From assembly GCF_021283545.2 (NCBI RefSeq), contig NZ_CP128540.1:1-64000 (forward strand): a DNA stretch of 64,000 nt. Reading direction: 5' to 3'. This document shows, piece by piece, positions 23,730-32,490 of this stretch. Origin of the DNA: Pseudomonas alloputida. Lineage in GTDB: Bacteria > Pseudomonadota > Gammaproteobacteria > Pseudomonadales > Pseudomonadaceae. Under the pieces are notes generated by a model. That model was not told the origin of the DNA, did no database searches, and saw only the letters and a program-made list of their open reading frames with translations. The number at the start of each line of letters is the position of its first letter. The first letter of the stretch is position 1. The translations under genes were made by a program, and so were the position numbers.

Positions 23730-25040
23730 TTATCCGCGCGAGGCGGCGATCTTGATCAGCTTGGCATAGTAGAAACCGTCGTGGCCGCCTTCCTGGGCCA
23801 GCAACTGACGGCCGTGGGGCTGGCGCAGGCCGGCTTCGGTCGCCAGGTCCAGCTCACGAGCGCCCGGGGTGCGCGCGAGGAAGGCTTTGATCACTTCAGT
23901 GTTCTCGGTCGGCAATGTGGAGCAGGTGGCGTATAGCAGCATGCCGCCCACTTCCAGGGTCGGCCACAGGGCATCGAGCAGCTCGCCTTGCAGCGTGGCC
24001 AAAGCCGGGATGTCGTCGGCTTGGCGGGTCATCTTGATGTCCGGGTGGCGGCGAATCACGCCGGTGGCCGAGCACGGCGCGTCGAGCAGAATGCGCTGGA
24101 ATGGCTTGCCGTCCCACCAGCTGGCAGTGTCGCGGGCATCGCAGGCGATCAGCTCGGCGTCCAGTTGCAGGCGGTCGAGGTTTTCTCGCACGCGGGTCAG
24201 GCGCTTGGCTTCGAGGTCGATGGCCACCATGTTCGCCAGGCCAGCCTCGGCCTCCAGCAGGTGGCAGGTCTTGCCGCCCGGTGCGCAGCAAGCATCGAGC
24301 ACGCGTTGGCCGGGGGCCAGTTCCAGCAGGTCGGCAGATAGCTGCGCAGCTTCGTCCTGCACGCTCACCCAGCCTTCGGCGAAGCCTGGCAGGCCGCGCA
24401 CGTCGCAGGCTTCGGCCAGCACGATGCCATCCCGGCTGTACTGGCATGCGCTGGCGCCGATGCCGGCTTCGGCCAGCAGTGCCAGGTAGGCATCGCGGCT
24501 ATGGTGACGGCGGTTGACCCGCAGAATCATCGGAGGGTGGGCATTGTTGGCGGCGCAGATGGCCTCCCACTGCTCTGGCCAGAAGGCTTTCAGCGCCTTC
24601 TGCAGCCAGCGCGGGTGCGCGGTACGCACCACCGGGTCGCGCTCCATGCCGGCGAGCAGCTCCTCGCCTTCGCGCTGGGCACGGCGCAGCACGGCATTGA
24701 GCAGGCCCTTGGCCCACGGCTTCTTCAGTTTGTCGGCACAGCCCACGGTCTCGCCGATGGCGGCATGGGCCGGAATGCGCGTGTAGAACAGCTGGTACAG
24801 GCCGACCAGCAGCAGCGCCTGAACATCGGCATCGGCTGCCTTGAAGGGCTTTTGCAGCAGCTGTGCGGCCAGCAGGTCGAGGCGTGGCTGCCAGCGTGCG
24901 GTACCGAACGCCAGGTCCTGGGTCAGGCCGCGGTCGCGTTCATCTACCTTGTCCAGTTGCGCCGGCAGCGAGCTGTTCAGCGAAGCCTTGCCGCTGAGCA
25001 CAGCGGCCAGCGCACGGGCGGCGGCGAGGCGTGGGTTCAT
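23730..25040 (-). CDS. rsmB: 16S rRNA m5C967 methyltransferase RsmB
   Basis: SAM-dependent RNA cytosine-5 methyltransferase. The 436-residue product has an N-terminal NusB-like RNA-binding domain (about 1-140). The C-terminal catalytic domain has the SAM loop [10 protein letters not shown], the motif IV Cys in [17 protein letters not shown], and the catalytic Cys in TCST. Its start overlaps the fmt stop by 4 bp, giving a coupled fmt-rsmB-trkA transcription unit. Confidence 0.96.
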   Translation of the reverse strand: MNPRLAAARALAAVLSGKASLNSSLPAQLDKVDERDRGLTQDLAFGTARWQPRLDLLAAQLLQKPFKAADADVQALLLVGLYQLFYTRIPAHAAIGETVGCADKLKKPWAKGLLNAVLRRAQREGEELLAGMERDPVVRTAHPRWLQKALKAFWPEQWEAICAANNAHPPMILRVNRRHHSRDAYLALLAEAGIGASACQYSRDGIVLAEACDVRGLPGFAEGWVSVQDEAAQLSADLLELAPGQRVLDACCAPGGKTCHLLEAEAGLANMVAIDLEAKRLTRVRENLDRLQLDAELIACDARDTASWWDGKPFQRILLDAPCSATGVIRRHPDIKMTRQADDIPALATLQGELLDALWPTLEVGGMLLYATCSTLPTENTEVIKAFLARTPGARELDLATEAGLRQPHGRQLLAQEGGHDGFYYAKLIKIAASRG

Positions 25041-25969
25041 TGGCCCAGCACCTTGCCGGCGGCGAACTTCTCGCGGCGGCTGTTGAACAGGTCACTGAAG
25101 CTCAATGCCTTGCCGCCAGGCAGTTGCAGGCGGGTCAGGCTCAGGGCTTGGTCACCGCACGCAACTACGAGGCCGTCCTTGCTGGCGGAAAGTATCTCGC
25201 CTGGGGCGCCTTGGCCTGTGGACAGGTTGGCGGCCAGCACCTTGACGCTTTCACCATCCAGAGTGCTGTGACACACCGGCCATGGGTTGAAGGCGCGGAT
25301 CAGGCGTTCCAGCTCGACAGCCGGGTGGGTCCAGTCGATACGCGCTTCGTCCTTGTTCAGTTTGTGCGCGTAGGTGGCCAGGGCATCGTCCTGTATTTCG
25401 CCTTGCAGCGAACCGTCAGCCAGGCCGGCGATGGCCTGAACCACTGCGGGCGGGCCCATTTCGGCCAGGCGATCGTGCAAGGTGCCGCCGGTGTCCTCGG
25501 CGCTGATCGGGGTGACTACCTTGAGCAGCATCGGGCCGGTGTCCAGGCCGGCCTCCATGCGCATCACGGTCACGCCGCTTTCGGCGTCGCCAGCTTCCAC
25601 GGCACGCTGGATCGGCGCGGCACCGCGCCAGCGTGGCAGCAGGGAAGCGTGGCTGTTGATGCAACCCAGGCGCGGGATATCCAGCACCACCTGCGGCAGG
25701 ATCAGGCCGTAGGCGACCACTACCATCAGGTCTGGTTTCAGTGCGGCCAGTTCGGCCTGCGCATCGGCATTGCGCAGGGTCTGCGGCTGGAACACCGGGA
25801 TGTCATGGGCCACGGCCAGTGCCTTGACCGCACTTGGCATCAGCTTCTGGCCACGGCCGGCCGGGCGGTCGGGCTGGGTGTAGACGGCCACGATCTCGTA
25901 GGGGCTGTCGAGCAGGGCCTTGAGGTGTTCGGCGGCAAACTCTGGAGTGCCTGCAAAGACGATGCGCAT
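25037..25969 (-). CDS. fmt: Methionyl-tRNA formyltransferase
   Basis: Formylates initiator Met-tRNA using 10-formyltetrahydrofolate. The 310-residue protein has the N-terminal formyltransferase fold, with the conserved [14 protein letters not shown] and the active-site region [17 protein letters not shown], and a C-terminal OB-fold domain. It lies downstream of def on the same strand, but a strong terminator-like hairpin separates the two genes, so it may need its own promoter or rely on read-through. Confidence 0.97.
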   Translation of the reverse strand: MRIVFAGTPEFAAEHLKALLDSPYEIVAVYTQPDRPAGRGQKLMPSAVKALAVAHDIPVFQPQTLRNADAQAELAALKPDLMVVVAYGLILPQVVLDIPRLGCINSHASLLPRWRGAAPIQRAVEAGDAESGVTVMRMEAGLDTGPMLLKVVTPISAEDTGGTLHDRLAEMGPPAVVQAIAGLADGSLQGEIQDDALATYAHKLNKDEARIDWTHPAVELERLIRAFNPWPVCHSTLDGESVKVLAANLSTGQGAPGEILSASKDGLVVACGDQALSLTRLQLPGGKALSFSDLFNSRREKFAAGKVLGQ

Positions 25970-25983
25970 GGAGTTCTCGCTTC

Positions 25984-26015
25984 AAAAAAGAAAAAGGCTT
26001 GCCGGAGCAAGCCTT
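25984..26015 (-). terminator. Terminator-like hairpin between def and fmt
   Basis: On the minus strand AAGGCTTGC-loop-GCAAGCCTT is followed by TTTCTTTTTT, a classical intrinsic terminator. It lies 15 bp after the def stop and 15 bp before the fmt start. Read-through or a local promoter must feed fmt-rsmB-trkA. Confidence 0.82.
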
Positions 26016-26029
26016 CAGGAAGGTGGGGA

Positions 26030-26536
26030 TCAGGCTTGCTGGCGATGCTGCTTTTCCAGCTTCTTCTTGATCCGGTCGCGCTTGAGCTGCGACAGGTAGT
26101 CGACGAACAGCTTGCCGTTGAGGTGATCGAATTCGTGCTGTACGCACACCGCCAGCAGGCCTTCGCATTCCAGTTCGAAAGGCTTGCCGTCGCGGTCCTG
26201 GGCCTTGACCCGGACACGCAGCGGACGGTCGACGTTCTCGTAGAAGCCCGGTACCGAAAGGCAGCCCTCCTGGTACTGGCCCATGTCATGGGTGAGCTCT
26301 TCGACCGACGGGTTGATGAAGACGCGCGGTTCGCTGCGGTCTTCGCTGAGGTCCATGACCACAACCTGCTTGTGCACGTTCACCTGGGTAGCGGCCAGGC
26401 CGATGCCAGGGGCTTCGTACATGGTTTCAAACATGTCGTCGATCAGCTGACGCAGGGCGTCGTCGAACTCCGTCACCGGTTTGGCGAGGGTGCGCAGGCG
26501 CGGGTCCGGGAATTCGAGAATGTTCAAGATGGCCAT
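26030..26536 (-). CDS. def: Peptide deformylase
   Basis: Metalloenzyme that removes the N-formyl group from nascent proteins. The 168-residue product has all three signature motifs: [16 protein letters not shown] with the metal-ligand Cys, and the metal-binding HEFDHLNG. The gene is normally essential. Its start codon lies only 35 bp downstream of the 3' end of a group II intron in the same orientation, so transcripts from upstream of the intron must pass through it. Confidence 0.97.
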
Positions 26537-26611
26537 AAGGTCAGGCAGTCACTGTGCGTTCGGTTGAAAAGTCGGGTGGGAACCGGCCATTGCTGGCCAG
26601 CTCCCCCCTAA

Positions 26612-26645
26612 GAACCGTACGTGCGCCTTTCAGCGCATACGGCTC
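26612..26645 (-). ncRNA. Group II intron domain V
   Basis: The 34-nt hairpin begins GAGCCGTATGCG and ends CGCACGTACGGTTC, with a GAAA-type tetraloop region and the expected two-nucleotide bulge, matching the conserved catalytic domain V. The maturase stop codon overlaps its first two bases. A domain VI-like stem with GGCC pairing follows before the 3' splice site. Confidence 0.9.
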
Positions 26646-28350
26646 AAGCCTTCACTAAGCTTCCAATGGAAGCCGGTTTGCTCACGTGCAGACCACGCGT
26701 GTGGAGCTGGTTGTGACAATTAGGATGCAAGAGTACCCGATTGGCCAAAGCGTCACCACCGTCAACGGCCCGGTGGATGATGTGGTGGTCGTGCCACCCT
26801 GTTTCCTTGGTGATCGGTTGTTTGCAAAGCAGACACAGGCCGTTCTGGCTGGCGAATAGATTTCCGATTTGTTTCCGGTATTTCAGCTTATTCAGCATCC
26901 GGTCCATCCGGAGTTTTTCGCCCATGGCCTCCATGGCTGGATCGTAGGGATTGTATTCCCCACTCACCTTTTTGTGCCGCTCGATCGGAGTACTCGCAAG
27001 CGAGTACAACTCGAACTCCCGTTTCGTCCCATTTTCCTCCAACACTGTGGTCGCGAACACCCATTTCCTGTCCCCTGAGGCCCGAAAATACTTCTTCCTG
27101 ACCCAGTCGAGGGACTTGTTTGGGTGCCGCCTCTTTGCCCACCGCCAGAGTTTGATAAACACTCTGTTGTCCATACGGCTGTACGCTTGTTTAGCAACTA
27201 CTGGCTGGTGGTACAGAGCCCACCCTCTCAGCATTGGGTTTAGCATTCGGATCAAGTCGCCCTGCCTCACCGTCTTGTGAGAGTCGATCACTTCTCGAAC
27301 CTTGCTATAGAACGCCTTAACGTTCTTCTTGCTCGGCTTGATCAGTAACGTTCCTTCGTATTTCCGGAAACTCCATCCAAGGAAGTCGAAGCCTTCGTCG
27401 ATGTGAGCAACACGCGTTTTCTTGAGTGACAACCGCAATCCTCGCGTCGCGAGGAACTGTTCTACCCAAGGTTTTACTTCGTTCTCCAGCACCTCCGAGG
27501 AGGTGCCAGTAATTACGAAGTCATCTGCGTATCGCACCACATTCACCTTCAGTTTCTTCGCCCTTGTCACTCCTAGGTATTGCTTGAGGAGTGTTTCCAG
27601 ACCATCCAGTGCCAGATTTGCCAACACCGGGGAGATAATTCCCCCTTGTGGCGTGCCTGCGTCCGTTGCGTGCAACTGCCCCTTGTGGATGACTCCAGCC
27701 TTTAACCACTGCTGAAGCATCCGGGTATCCGTAGGGGCGTTCCTTAGCAGCCATTCGTGGTTGATGTTGTCGAAGAACCCTTCGATGTCTGCGTCCAGAA
27801 CCCAACAGGCGGAAGCCTGTTTGGAAAGACACAGGAAGAGCTGCGCCATCGCATCCGCCGTACAACGTTCGATCCTGAAGCCGTAGCTATTAGGATCGCC
27901 ATGGGTTTCGGCGATGGGAGACAGGGCTAGCATGTACAGCGCTTGCATAGCCCTATCCGTCATGGTCGGTATGCCCAATGGGCGTTCCCGTCCATCCGAC
28001 TTCGGGATGTAGACTCGCCGTAGTGGCCGAGCCCGGTAACCCCGCGTCTTCAACTGACCAACCGCGTTCCATTTCGCGATGGGTGTGTCCCAGAGTTGCT
28101 TATCGACTCCCGCCGTGCGGCTTCCCTGATTTTCCGTGACTCTCCGTACAGCCAAGTACCTGGCCGACTTCGAGCGAGTAAGCATTCGTTGCAGGGATTT
28201 AACCCTGCGCCATTTGCCTTCCCGACAAGCCTTCGCAATTCGCACCTGCATTCCCCGGACATTCCGCTGAACTCGACGCCAATCGACGTCATGCCACTGC
28301 TGCGGAGTGCCGGAAAGCGCAGACTCACCTTGCTGGCTGAGCTCTTTCAT
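26644..28350 (-). CDS. ltrA: Group II intron-encoded reverse transcriptase/maturase with HNH endonuclease
   Basis: A 568-residue multifunctional protein: an RT domain with the catalytic YADD in VVRYADDFVITG, then a maturase (X) domain (about 355-450), then a C-terminal HNH nuclease with the zinc-like CLLC...HHIIH...PNCHNQLH. It should assist intron splicing and retrohoming by target-primed reverse transcription. The frame is intact and all catalytic motifs are present, so the element is potentially active. Sequence style and the presence of HNH point to the chloroplast-like intron class. Confidence 0.94.
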   Translation of the reverse strand: MKELSQQGESALSGTPQQWHDVDWRRVQRNVRGMQVRIAKACREGKWRRVKSLQRMLTRSKSARYLAVRRVTENQGSRTAGVDKQLWDTPIAKWNAVGQLKTRGYRARPLRRVYIPKSDGRERPLGIPTMTDRAMQALYMLALSPIAETHGDPNSYGFRIERCTADAMAQLFLCLSKQASACWVLDADIEGFFDNINHEWLLRNAPTDTRMLQQWLKAGVIHKGQLHATDAGTPQGGIISPVLANLALDGLETLLKQYLGVTRAKKLKVNVVRYADDFVITGTSSEVLENEVKPWVEQFLATRGLRLSLKKTRVAHIDEGFDFLGWSFRKYEGTLLIKPSKKNVKAFYSKVREVIDSHKTVRQGDLIRMLNPMLRGWALYHQPVVAKQAYSRMDNRVFIKLWRWAKRRHPNKSLDWVRKKYFRASGDRKWVFATTVLEENGTKREFELYSLASTPIERHKKVSGEYNPYDPAMEAMGEKLRMDRMLNKLKYRKQIGNLFASQNGLCLLCKQPITKETGWHDHHIIHRAVDGGDALANRVLLHPNCHNQLHTRGLHVSKPASIGSLVKA

Positions 28351-29413
28351 GCTGCTTTCCTCTCAAAGTGATACCACCCGAGCGGAAGGCGCACGTACCC
28401 CTGAGGGGCGCGTGCACCCCGTCAGGGTTGGATGATCAAGGGCCAATGAAGCCAGCCCTGAAGTTGATGAGACGGTCTCAGTCAGAGTCATTGCGACAGA
28501 AGACCACGCAGAAGTCTGCCCGGTTTCCCGTGGGGTGATGTTCCAACCCCTATCCAAGCCATTACAGCCTGGCGTTCGCTTTCTCTGCGATCCCATACCC
28601 GCACCGCCAACAGTGTTCCTTACGGTTCACCTGCCCAAAGGGCAGCGATACGGGCTTACCACGTTCCCTGTCTGTCACACGACTGGGTTAGGACCTACCT
28701 TTTTCACCGGGGATCTTGGAAGACGACGTATCCCCAGCTCAGACGGGGATATCCGATCACGTACCTTTTGGTTCAAGCCTGTCAGCAGCTTTGGCTTGGC
28801 TATGTTTACGGTGTTTATCAGTAGTTCACATATGTTGCCCATACCAGTCAGCCTAGCGCCTTAACCCGGCACTGCTCCGAGTCTCTGCACCCCTCCTCGC
28901 GGAGAGAATGCACCCGAGATGGGGGCTACATTGTCAGACGGGCTTCACACACCACCGTTGCCAGTAATGCATGCCGTCGTAGGCTACCGTTGGTCGCACA
29001 ACGAGTCCGCTACTGCTCCGTGTGGGCGGCAGTTGGACAATGACAGACAGAGCTTCCGCTCATGTCTCCTGAGGAAAAGCCGAGCCAAGACGGTAATGAC
29101 CGTTGGTCGGTTATTTGTTACCTCCTGCAATGAAAACGAGCAGGAGGTGACCCCTGCGGGGATCTACACTCCCGCGTGGGTTAAGTCTAAGAGGCCCTCC
29201 AAAACCGGGAGTGCCGGTTCTGCGGTCGTGCTACCGAGAGCTGAACGACCTTGGGTTTTGCCATCCGCCGCAGCGGTAAGTCCTTGAAGGCATTGGACTT
29301 CTGGGTTGGTTTTGTTTCTTGGGGATGGATACCCAAGTATTCGATTTCCTTGCAGAAATCCCATCAAGCTGGCCATACAGCTTGGTGGAGGAGACACGCT
29401 ACGCGTGTCGCAC
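28351..29413 (-). ncRNA. Group II intron 5' region (domains I-III)
   Basis: About 1.06 kb between the 5' splice site and the maturase start shows no credible gene. It holds many short inverted repeats, including CCTCCTGC / GCAGGAGG near 29117-29143, and the EBS1 and EBS2 guide loops. It is less GC-rich than the flanking host DNA, as expected of a folded ribozyme core. Short open frames here on both strands are not considered coding. Confidence 0.75.
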
Positions 29414-29585
29414 CTGAGCACACATAATAAAGGGAAACGGGGATTTCGGCACCTGGCAAGCTCGTCTAGGGTGACTATGGGCTTGATAGCCCCCAATCAA
29501 TGGACAGCTTTTCAAAGTGTTACTCACAGAGTTATCCACAGGTTGTGCCACGTAATTGGCCCCGTTTCGATCAAGGATGATCTCA
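29414..29585. promoter_or_regulatory. Intergenic region between the intron and dprA
   Basis: Before the intron arrived this region joined the leader of def (minus) with that of dprA (plus). It contains IBS1/IBS2 of the intron, an AT-rich TATTAT on the minus strand (29424-29429) that could be a -10 for def, and an exact DnaA-box 9-mer TTATCCACA at 29532-29540. A LysM-domain gene lies between def and dprA in P. aeruginosa as I recall it; none is present here. Confidence 0.45.
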
Positions 29586-30683
29586 ATGCCCAGTCACCAT
29601 TCGTCGCCCTGCCCGCCTGCCGAACTGGAGGCACGCTTACGCCTGCATCGCCTCCCCGATGCTGGACTGCGACGCTTTCGAACGTTGCTCGAAGCCTTCG
29701 GCAGTGCCTCCTCCGCGCTCAGTGCTCCCGCTTCGGCCTGGCGAGCGTTGGGCATTCCCCAAGCCACCATCGATGCCCGGCGCAGTGCCGAGGTACGCGA
29801 TGGCGCACTGGCTGCTATGGCTTGGCTGGAGCGCCCTGGCCAGCATTTGCTGATGTGGGACGGCCCAGGCTACCCAGCTTTGCTGGCAGAAATCGACGAT
29901 GCCCCGCCGCTGCTTTTCGTCGCTGTCGAACCAGCCTTGCTCGATCGTCCTCAGCTGGCCATCGTGGGCAGCAGACGTGCCACACCCCTGGCGCTCGACA
30001 CCGCCCGGGCATTTTCCCGCTACCTCGCGCAGGCTGGTTTCACCATTACCAGCGGGCTGGCGGTAGGTGTCGACGGTGCCGCTCATCGGGCCGCGTTGCA
30101 GGCTGGCGGCGGCACGATTGCCGTGCTCGGTACGGGCTTGCAAAAACTTTATCCACAGCGCCATCGGGACCTTGCGCAGGCGATGATCGACAACGGCAGT
30201 GCGCTGGTTTCCGAGTATCCCCTGGATGCCGGGCCGCTGCCTGGCAACTTCCCCCGGCGCAACCGCATCATCAGTGGGCTGTCGCTCGGTGTGCTGGTGG
30301 CCGAGGCAAGCCTCGCCAGCGGCTCGCTGATCACGGCGCGTCTGGCGGCGGAACAAGGCCGCGAGGTGTACGCCATTCCGGGCTCCATTCATCACCCGGG
30401 GGCCAAGGGCTGCCACCAGCTGATTCGTGATGGGGCGCTGCTGGTGGAAACTGTGGAACAGATCCTGGAAAGCTTGCAGGGTTGGCAGAACCTGCCGCCT
30501 GCGGTTGTGGACAAATTCGACCACCCCCTGCTCGCCCTGCTGCATGCCGCACCCCAGACCAGTGAAAGCCTGGCCCACTGCAGCGAGCAGCCGCTGGCCG
30601 ACGTGCTGGCGCAGTTGACCGAGCTGGAGCTGGAAGGCCGGGTCAGCAATGAAGCCGGGCGTTGGTTTGCCCGCGCGGGCTAA
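29586..30683 (+). CDS. dprA: DNA-processing protein DprA (Smf)
   Basis: ssDNA-binding protein that loads RecA on incoming DNA during transformation. The start ATG 29586 is preceded by AAGGA and gives 365 residues. The Rossmann-like core is clear: VGSRRATPLALDTARAF, SGLAVGVDGAAHRAAL, GTGLQKLYPQRH and FPRRNRIISGLS. A C-terminal winged-helix follows (about 300-365). The gene is upstream of tsaC (42-bp gap), the common order in pseudomonads. Confidence 0.95.
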   Translation: MPSHHSSPCPPAELEARLRLHRLPDAGLRRFRTLLEAFGSASSALSAPASAWRALGIPQATIDARRSAEVRDGALAAMAWLERPGQHLLMWDGPGYPALLAEIDDAPPLLFVAVEPALLDRPQLAIVGSRRATPLALDTARAFSRYLAQAGFTITSGLAVGVDGAAHRAALQAGGGTIAVLGTGLQKLYPQRHRDLAQAMIDNGSALVSEYPLDAGPLPGNFPRRNRIISGLSLGVLVAEASLASGSLITARLAAEQGREVYAIPGSIHHPGAKGCHQLIRDGALLVETVEQILESLQGWQNLPPAVVDKFDHPLLALLHAAPQTSESLAHCSEQPLADVLAQLTELELEGRVSNEAGRWFARAG

Positions 30684-30725
30684 GTACACTGCGCACAAGC
30701 AAGGTATTCAGGCGGAGAAACAGCA

Positions 30726-31283
30726 ATGGTGAGCAGTTTTCGTGTGCAACAAGCCGCACGTGAGATCCGGGCGGGCGCGGTGATCGCCTACCCGACGGAA
30801 GCGGTCTGGGGCCTGGGCTGCGACCCATGGAACGAGGACGCGGTGTATCGCCTGTTGGCGCTGAAGTCGCGTCCTGTGGATAAAGGGCTGATTCTGATCG
30901 CTGACAATATCCGTCAGTTCGACTTCCTGTTCGAGGACTTCCCCGAGGACTGGATCGACCGCATGAGCAGCACCTGGCCGGGGCCGAACACCTGGCTGGT
31001 GCCGCATCAGGACCTGTTGCCCGAGTGGGTGACCGGGCAGCATGACACGGTGGCGCTGCGGGTCAGTGATCACCCGGTGGTGCGTGAACTGTGCGCACTG
31101 GTGGGGCCGCTGATTTCCACCTCGTGCAACCCCGGCGGGCGCCCGGCGGCGAAGACCCGCTTGCGGGTTGAGCAGTACTTCCATGGCCAGTTGGACCTGG
31201 TGCTTGGCGGGGCGCTGGGCGGGCGGAAGAACCCGAGTGTGATTCGCGACCTGGCAACCGGCGAAGTCGTTCGCCCGGGTTGA
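30726..31283 (+). CDS. tsaC: L-threonylcarbamoyladenylate synthase TsaC
   Basis: YrdC/Sua5-family enzyme that makes threonylcarbamoyl-AMP for the t6A37 modification of ANN-decoding tRNAs. The 185-residue product has the KxR(S/T) type nucleotide-binding region ([14 protein letters not shown]), [12 protein letters not shown], and [11 protein letters not shown] near the C-terminus. It is probably co-transcribed with dprA. A REP pair follows 35 bp after its stop. Confidence 0.95.
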   Translation: MVSSFRVQQAAREIRAGAVIAYPTEAVWGLGCDPWNEDAVYRLLALKSRPVDKGLILIADNIRQFDFLFEDFPEDWIDRMSSTWPGPNTWLVPHQDLLPEWVTGQHDTVALRVSDHPVVRELCALVGPLISTSCNPGGRPAAKTRLRVEQYFHGQLDLVLGGALGGRKNPSVIRDLATGEVVRPG

Positions 31284-31317
31284 TACCAATCCACAGGCCT
31301 GGCTCGGGACTCGGGCC

Positions 31318-31402
31318 CCTGTGGGAGCGGGCGCGCCCGCGAAGAATACAACTCGGTGCCAGGCACGGGCTTCGCCCGTGTTCGCGGGCATGCCCGCTCC
31401 CG
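31318..31402. repeat. REP pair (inverted)
   Basis: Two inverted REP units, CTGTGGGAGCGGGCGCGCCC on the left and GGGCATGCCCGCTCCCG on the right, enclosing a small secondary palindrome CACGGGCTTCGCCCGTG. They lie directly downstream of tsaC. Confidence 0.88.
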
Positions 31403-31415
31403 AAAGTGTCACGCA

Positions 31416-31617
31416 CATGACTGCCCTTCGCAGCACGTTTGGTCGCGATGATGGCTATGGTAACGAGGTCTTCGATGAGGCGATTTTTGAACTGACGGCC
31501 CGCAAGCCCAAGGCAGAGCTCTATTCCATCATCCCGAAAGGGGATAGAAACAAGCCAAAAAATAAAGGCCGCTTAAGCGGCCTAAATGGCGGGGATGCAC
31601 TCGCCCGGATAACTTGA
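31416..31617 (+). CDS. Possible small protein, unknown
   Basis: An open frame of 66 codons from ATG 31416 (MTALRSTFGRDDGYGNEVFD...). It has a Lys-rich segment (PKGDRNKPKNKGR) but no recognisable domain, no signal peptide, and no clear ribosome-binding site. It runs through a strong hairpin at 31566-31583. It could be a real small gene, the 3' remnant of a lost gene, or chance. Confidence 0.25.
31551..31583 (-). terminator. Minus-strand terminator-like hairpin
   Basis: AGGCCGCTTAAGCGGCCT (31566-31583) is a perfect palindrome. Read on the minus strand it is followed by TTATTTTTTGG, an intrinsic-terminator layout. No minus-strand gene is evident upstream of it (31584-32030), so it would end an unannotated minus transcript or protect the plus-strand message. 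Confidence 0.5.
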
Positions 31618-32048
31618 AACTCAACCGGCGCACCAGCACTTCCTCAAGCAGAAATGCTACGTTTCCGAATCTGTACGGTCAAGCCGGGATCTTTTTCTCG
31701 CGTGCTGTAGATGGGCCTTCTGTGGCTTTCTAGGTGATCAGGGTTTTCTGATTATTGCCAAAATGTCTGTCCAGCTGGGCACTTCGGAAATATCCTACGA
31801 CCCGCGTCCTCTGCCATCACCTTCTCAGTGGGAACCTCTGCCCCTAGGCTCAAACCGTCGCCGAACAACTTGGCGATCGGGTGTGGTAACCCGGGTTCTG
31901 GGTGATCTTGGCAGTCCATGGCGGCTGTTCGCAGGAGGCTTCGTGCCTGCTGGGTTTTAGATCTCCCACCCGGTTTACCACCCTGCGTACAGCTGCCACC
32001 CATTCGTGTGGTAACGGACTGGGTGGGGCCATGAAGCGAGATCTAGTG
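31618..32048 (+). promoter_or_regulatory. Structured leader upstream of the DUF6124-like gene
   Basis: No protein gene is seen in this 430-bp region. It is rich in inverted repeats: GCAGGAGGCTTCGTGCCTGC (31933-31952), and CCACCCA (31996-32002) pairing with TGGGTGG (32020-32026) across a 17-nt loop, just 22 bp before the ATG at 32049. AACCCGGGTT lies further upstream. The folding near the start suggests a 5' UTR that controls translation. The regulator is unknown. Confidence 0.5.
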
Positions 32049-32363
32049 ATGAAGAAGATTGTTCCTGATCCACCCCTACCCTGCACCTCCACCCGCCCCT
32101 TCGGCCGCTGCGATGCCGGCCACGATCCACTCTTCACCGTCAACCCAAACATTTCTGCCGAGGACGCTCTGGTCCACGTAGCCCTATACCTGCGCAGCGC
32201 TTACGAAACCGGCTACAAAGCTTTGGACTACATGCGTGAAGAAGGCCGTGGCATGTTCTGGTCGAACCTGCATGCGATTGAGATGGCAGAGGGTGTGATC
32301 GAGGCGATACTCGATGGCATCGAGTCGACGCCATCGCCGTCACGCCCAGCCTCCAAGGCATAG
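32049..32363 (+). CDS. DUF6124/DUF3077-like small protein
   Basis: A 104-residue cytoplasmic protein: MKKIVPDPPLPCTSTRPFGR, then a helical domain (about 35-95) with LFTVNPNISAEDALVHVALYLRSAYETG. This matches my memory of a Pseudomonas-restricted family with a VPDPP start and a hydrophobic helix pair. The function is unknown. ATG 32049, preceded by GCGAGATCT, is preferred over ATG 32031, which abuts a hairpin. Neither has a perfect ribosome-binding site. The gene stands alone behind a structured leader. Confidence 0.7.
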   Translation: MKKIVPDPPLPCTSTRPFGRCDAGHDPLFTVNPNISAEDALVHVALYLRSAYETGYKALDYMREEGRGMFWSNLHAIEMAEGVIEAILDGIESTPSPSRPASKA

Positions 32364-32389
32364 CGCTGCTATCGAGGCCGACTCAGTAC

Positions 32390-32477
32390 CTGTGGGAGCG
32401 GGCGTGCCCGCGAACACCGGCAAAGCCGGTGCCATCCATCGCGGTGGCTTCTTCGCGGGTAAACCCGCTCCTACAGG
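32390..32477. repeat. REP pair (inverted)
   Basis: Left unit CTGTGGGAGCGGGCGTGCCC and right unit TTCGCGGGTAAACCCGCTCC are inverted, with an internal palindrome ACCGGCAAAGCCGGT. They lie between convergent DUF6124-like and qor genes. Confidence 0.88.
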
Positions 32478-32490
32478 GAATGTGTGTGGC

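Larger units (their letters stand above)
26571..29413 (-). mobile_element. Group II intron (chloroplast-like type), complete, about 2.84 kb
   Basis: Ribozyme retroelement on the minus strand. The 5' end is set at GTGCGACACG (29413 downward), because the 6 nt before it, GCTCAG (IBS1, 29414-29419), are the exact complement of CTGAGC displayed in a 9-nt hairpin loop (EBS1, 28737-28742; stem 28729-28735 / 28745-28751). An EBS2/IBS2 pair ACATA/TATGT is also visible (28831-28835 with 29422-29426). Domain V is at 26612-26645, a domain VI-like hairpin follows, and the 3' end reads ..CCCGAC at 26571. The maturase ORF lies in domain IV. The target is non-coding DNA just upstream of def. Confidence 0.85.

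Noticed and set aside
28995..28999. GTGCG on the minus strand as the 5' end of the group II intron
   Set aside because: The preceding six bases (CTCGTT) have no matching EBS1, whereas the start at 29413 has a perfect EBS1 match in a hairpin loop. The region beyond 28999 also looks like intron rather than host DNA.
28919..29287. A 122-codon open frame on the plus strand within the intron 5' region
   Set aside because: It lies in ribozyme sequence antisense to the intron and shows no domain.
29164..29496. A 110-codon open frame on the minus strand crossing the intron boundary
   Set aside because: It runs from host DNA into intron RNA structure and has no recognisable domain.
29414..29585. A remnant of a LysM gene between def and dprA
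   Set aside because: No LysM-like sequence was found in any frame, so I make no claim of a deleted gene.
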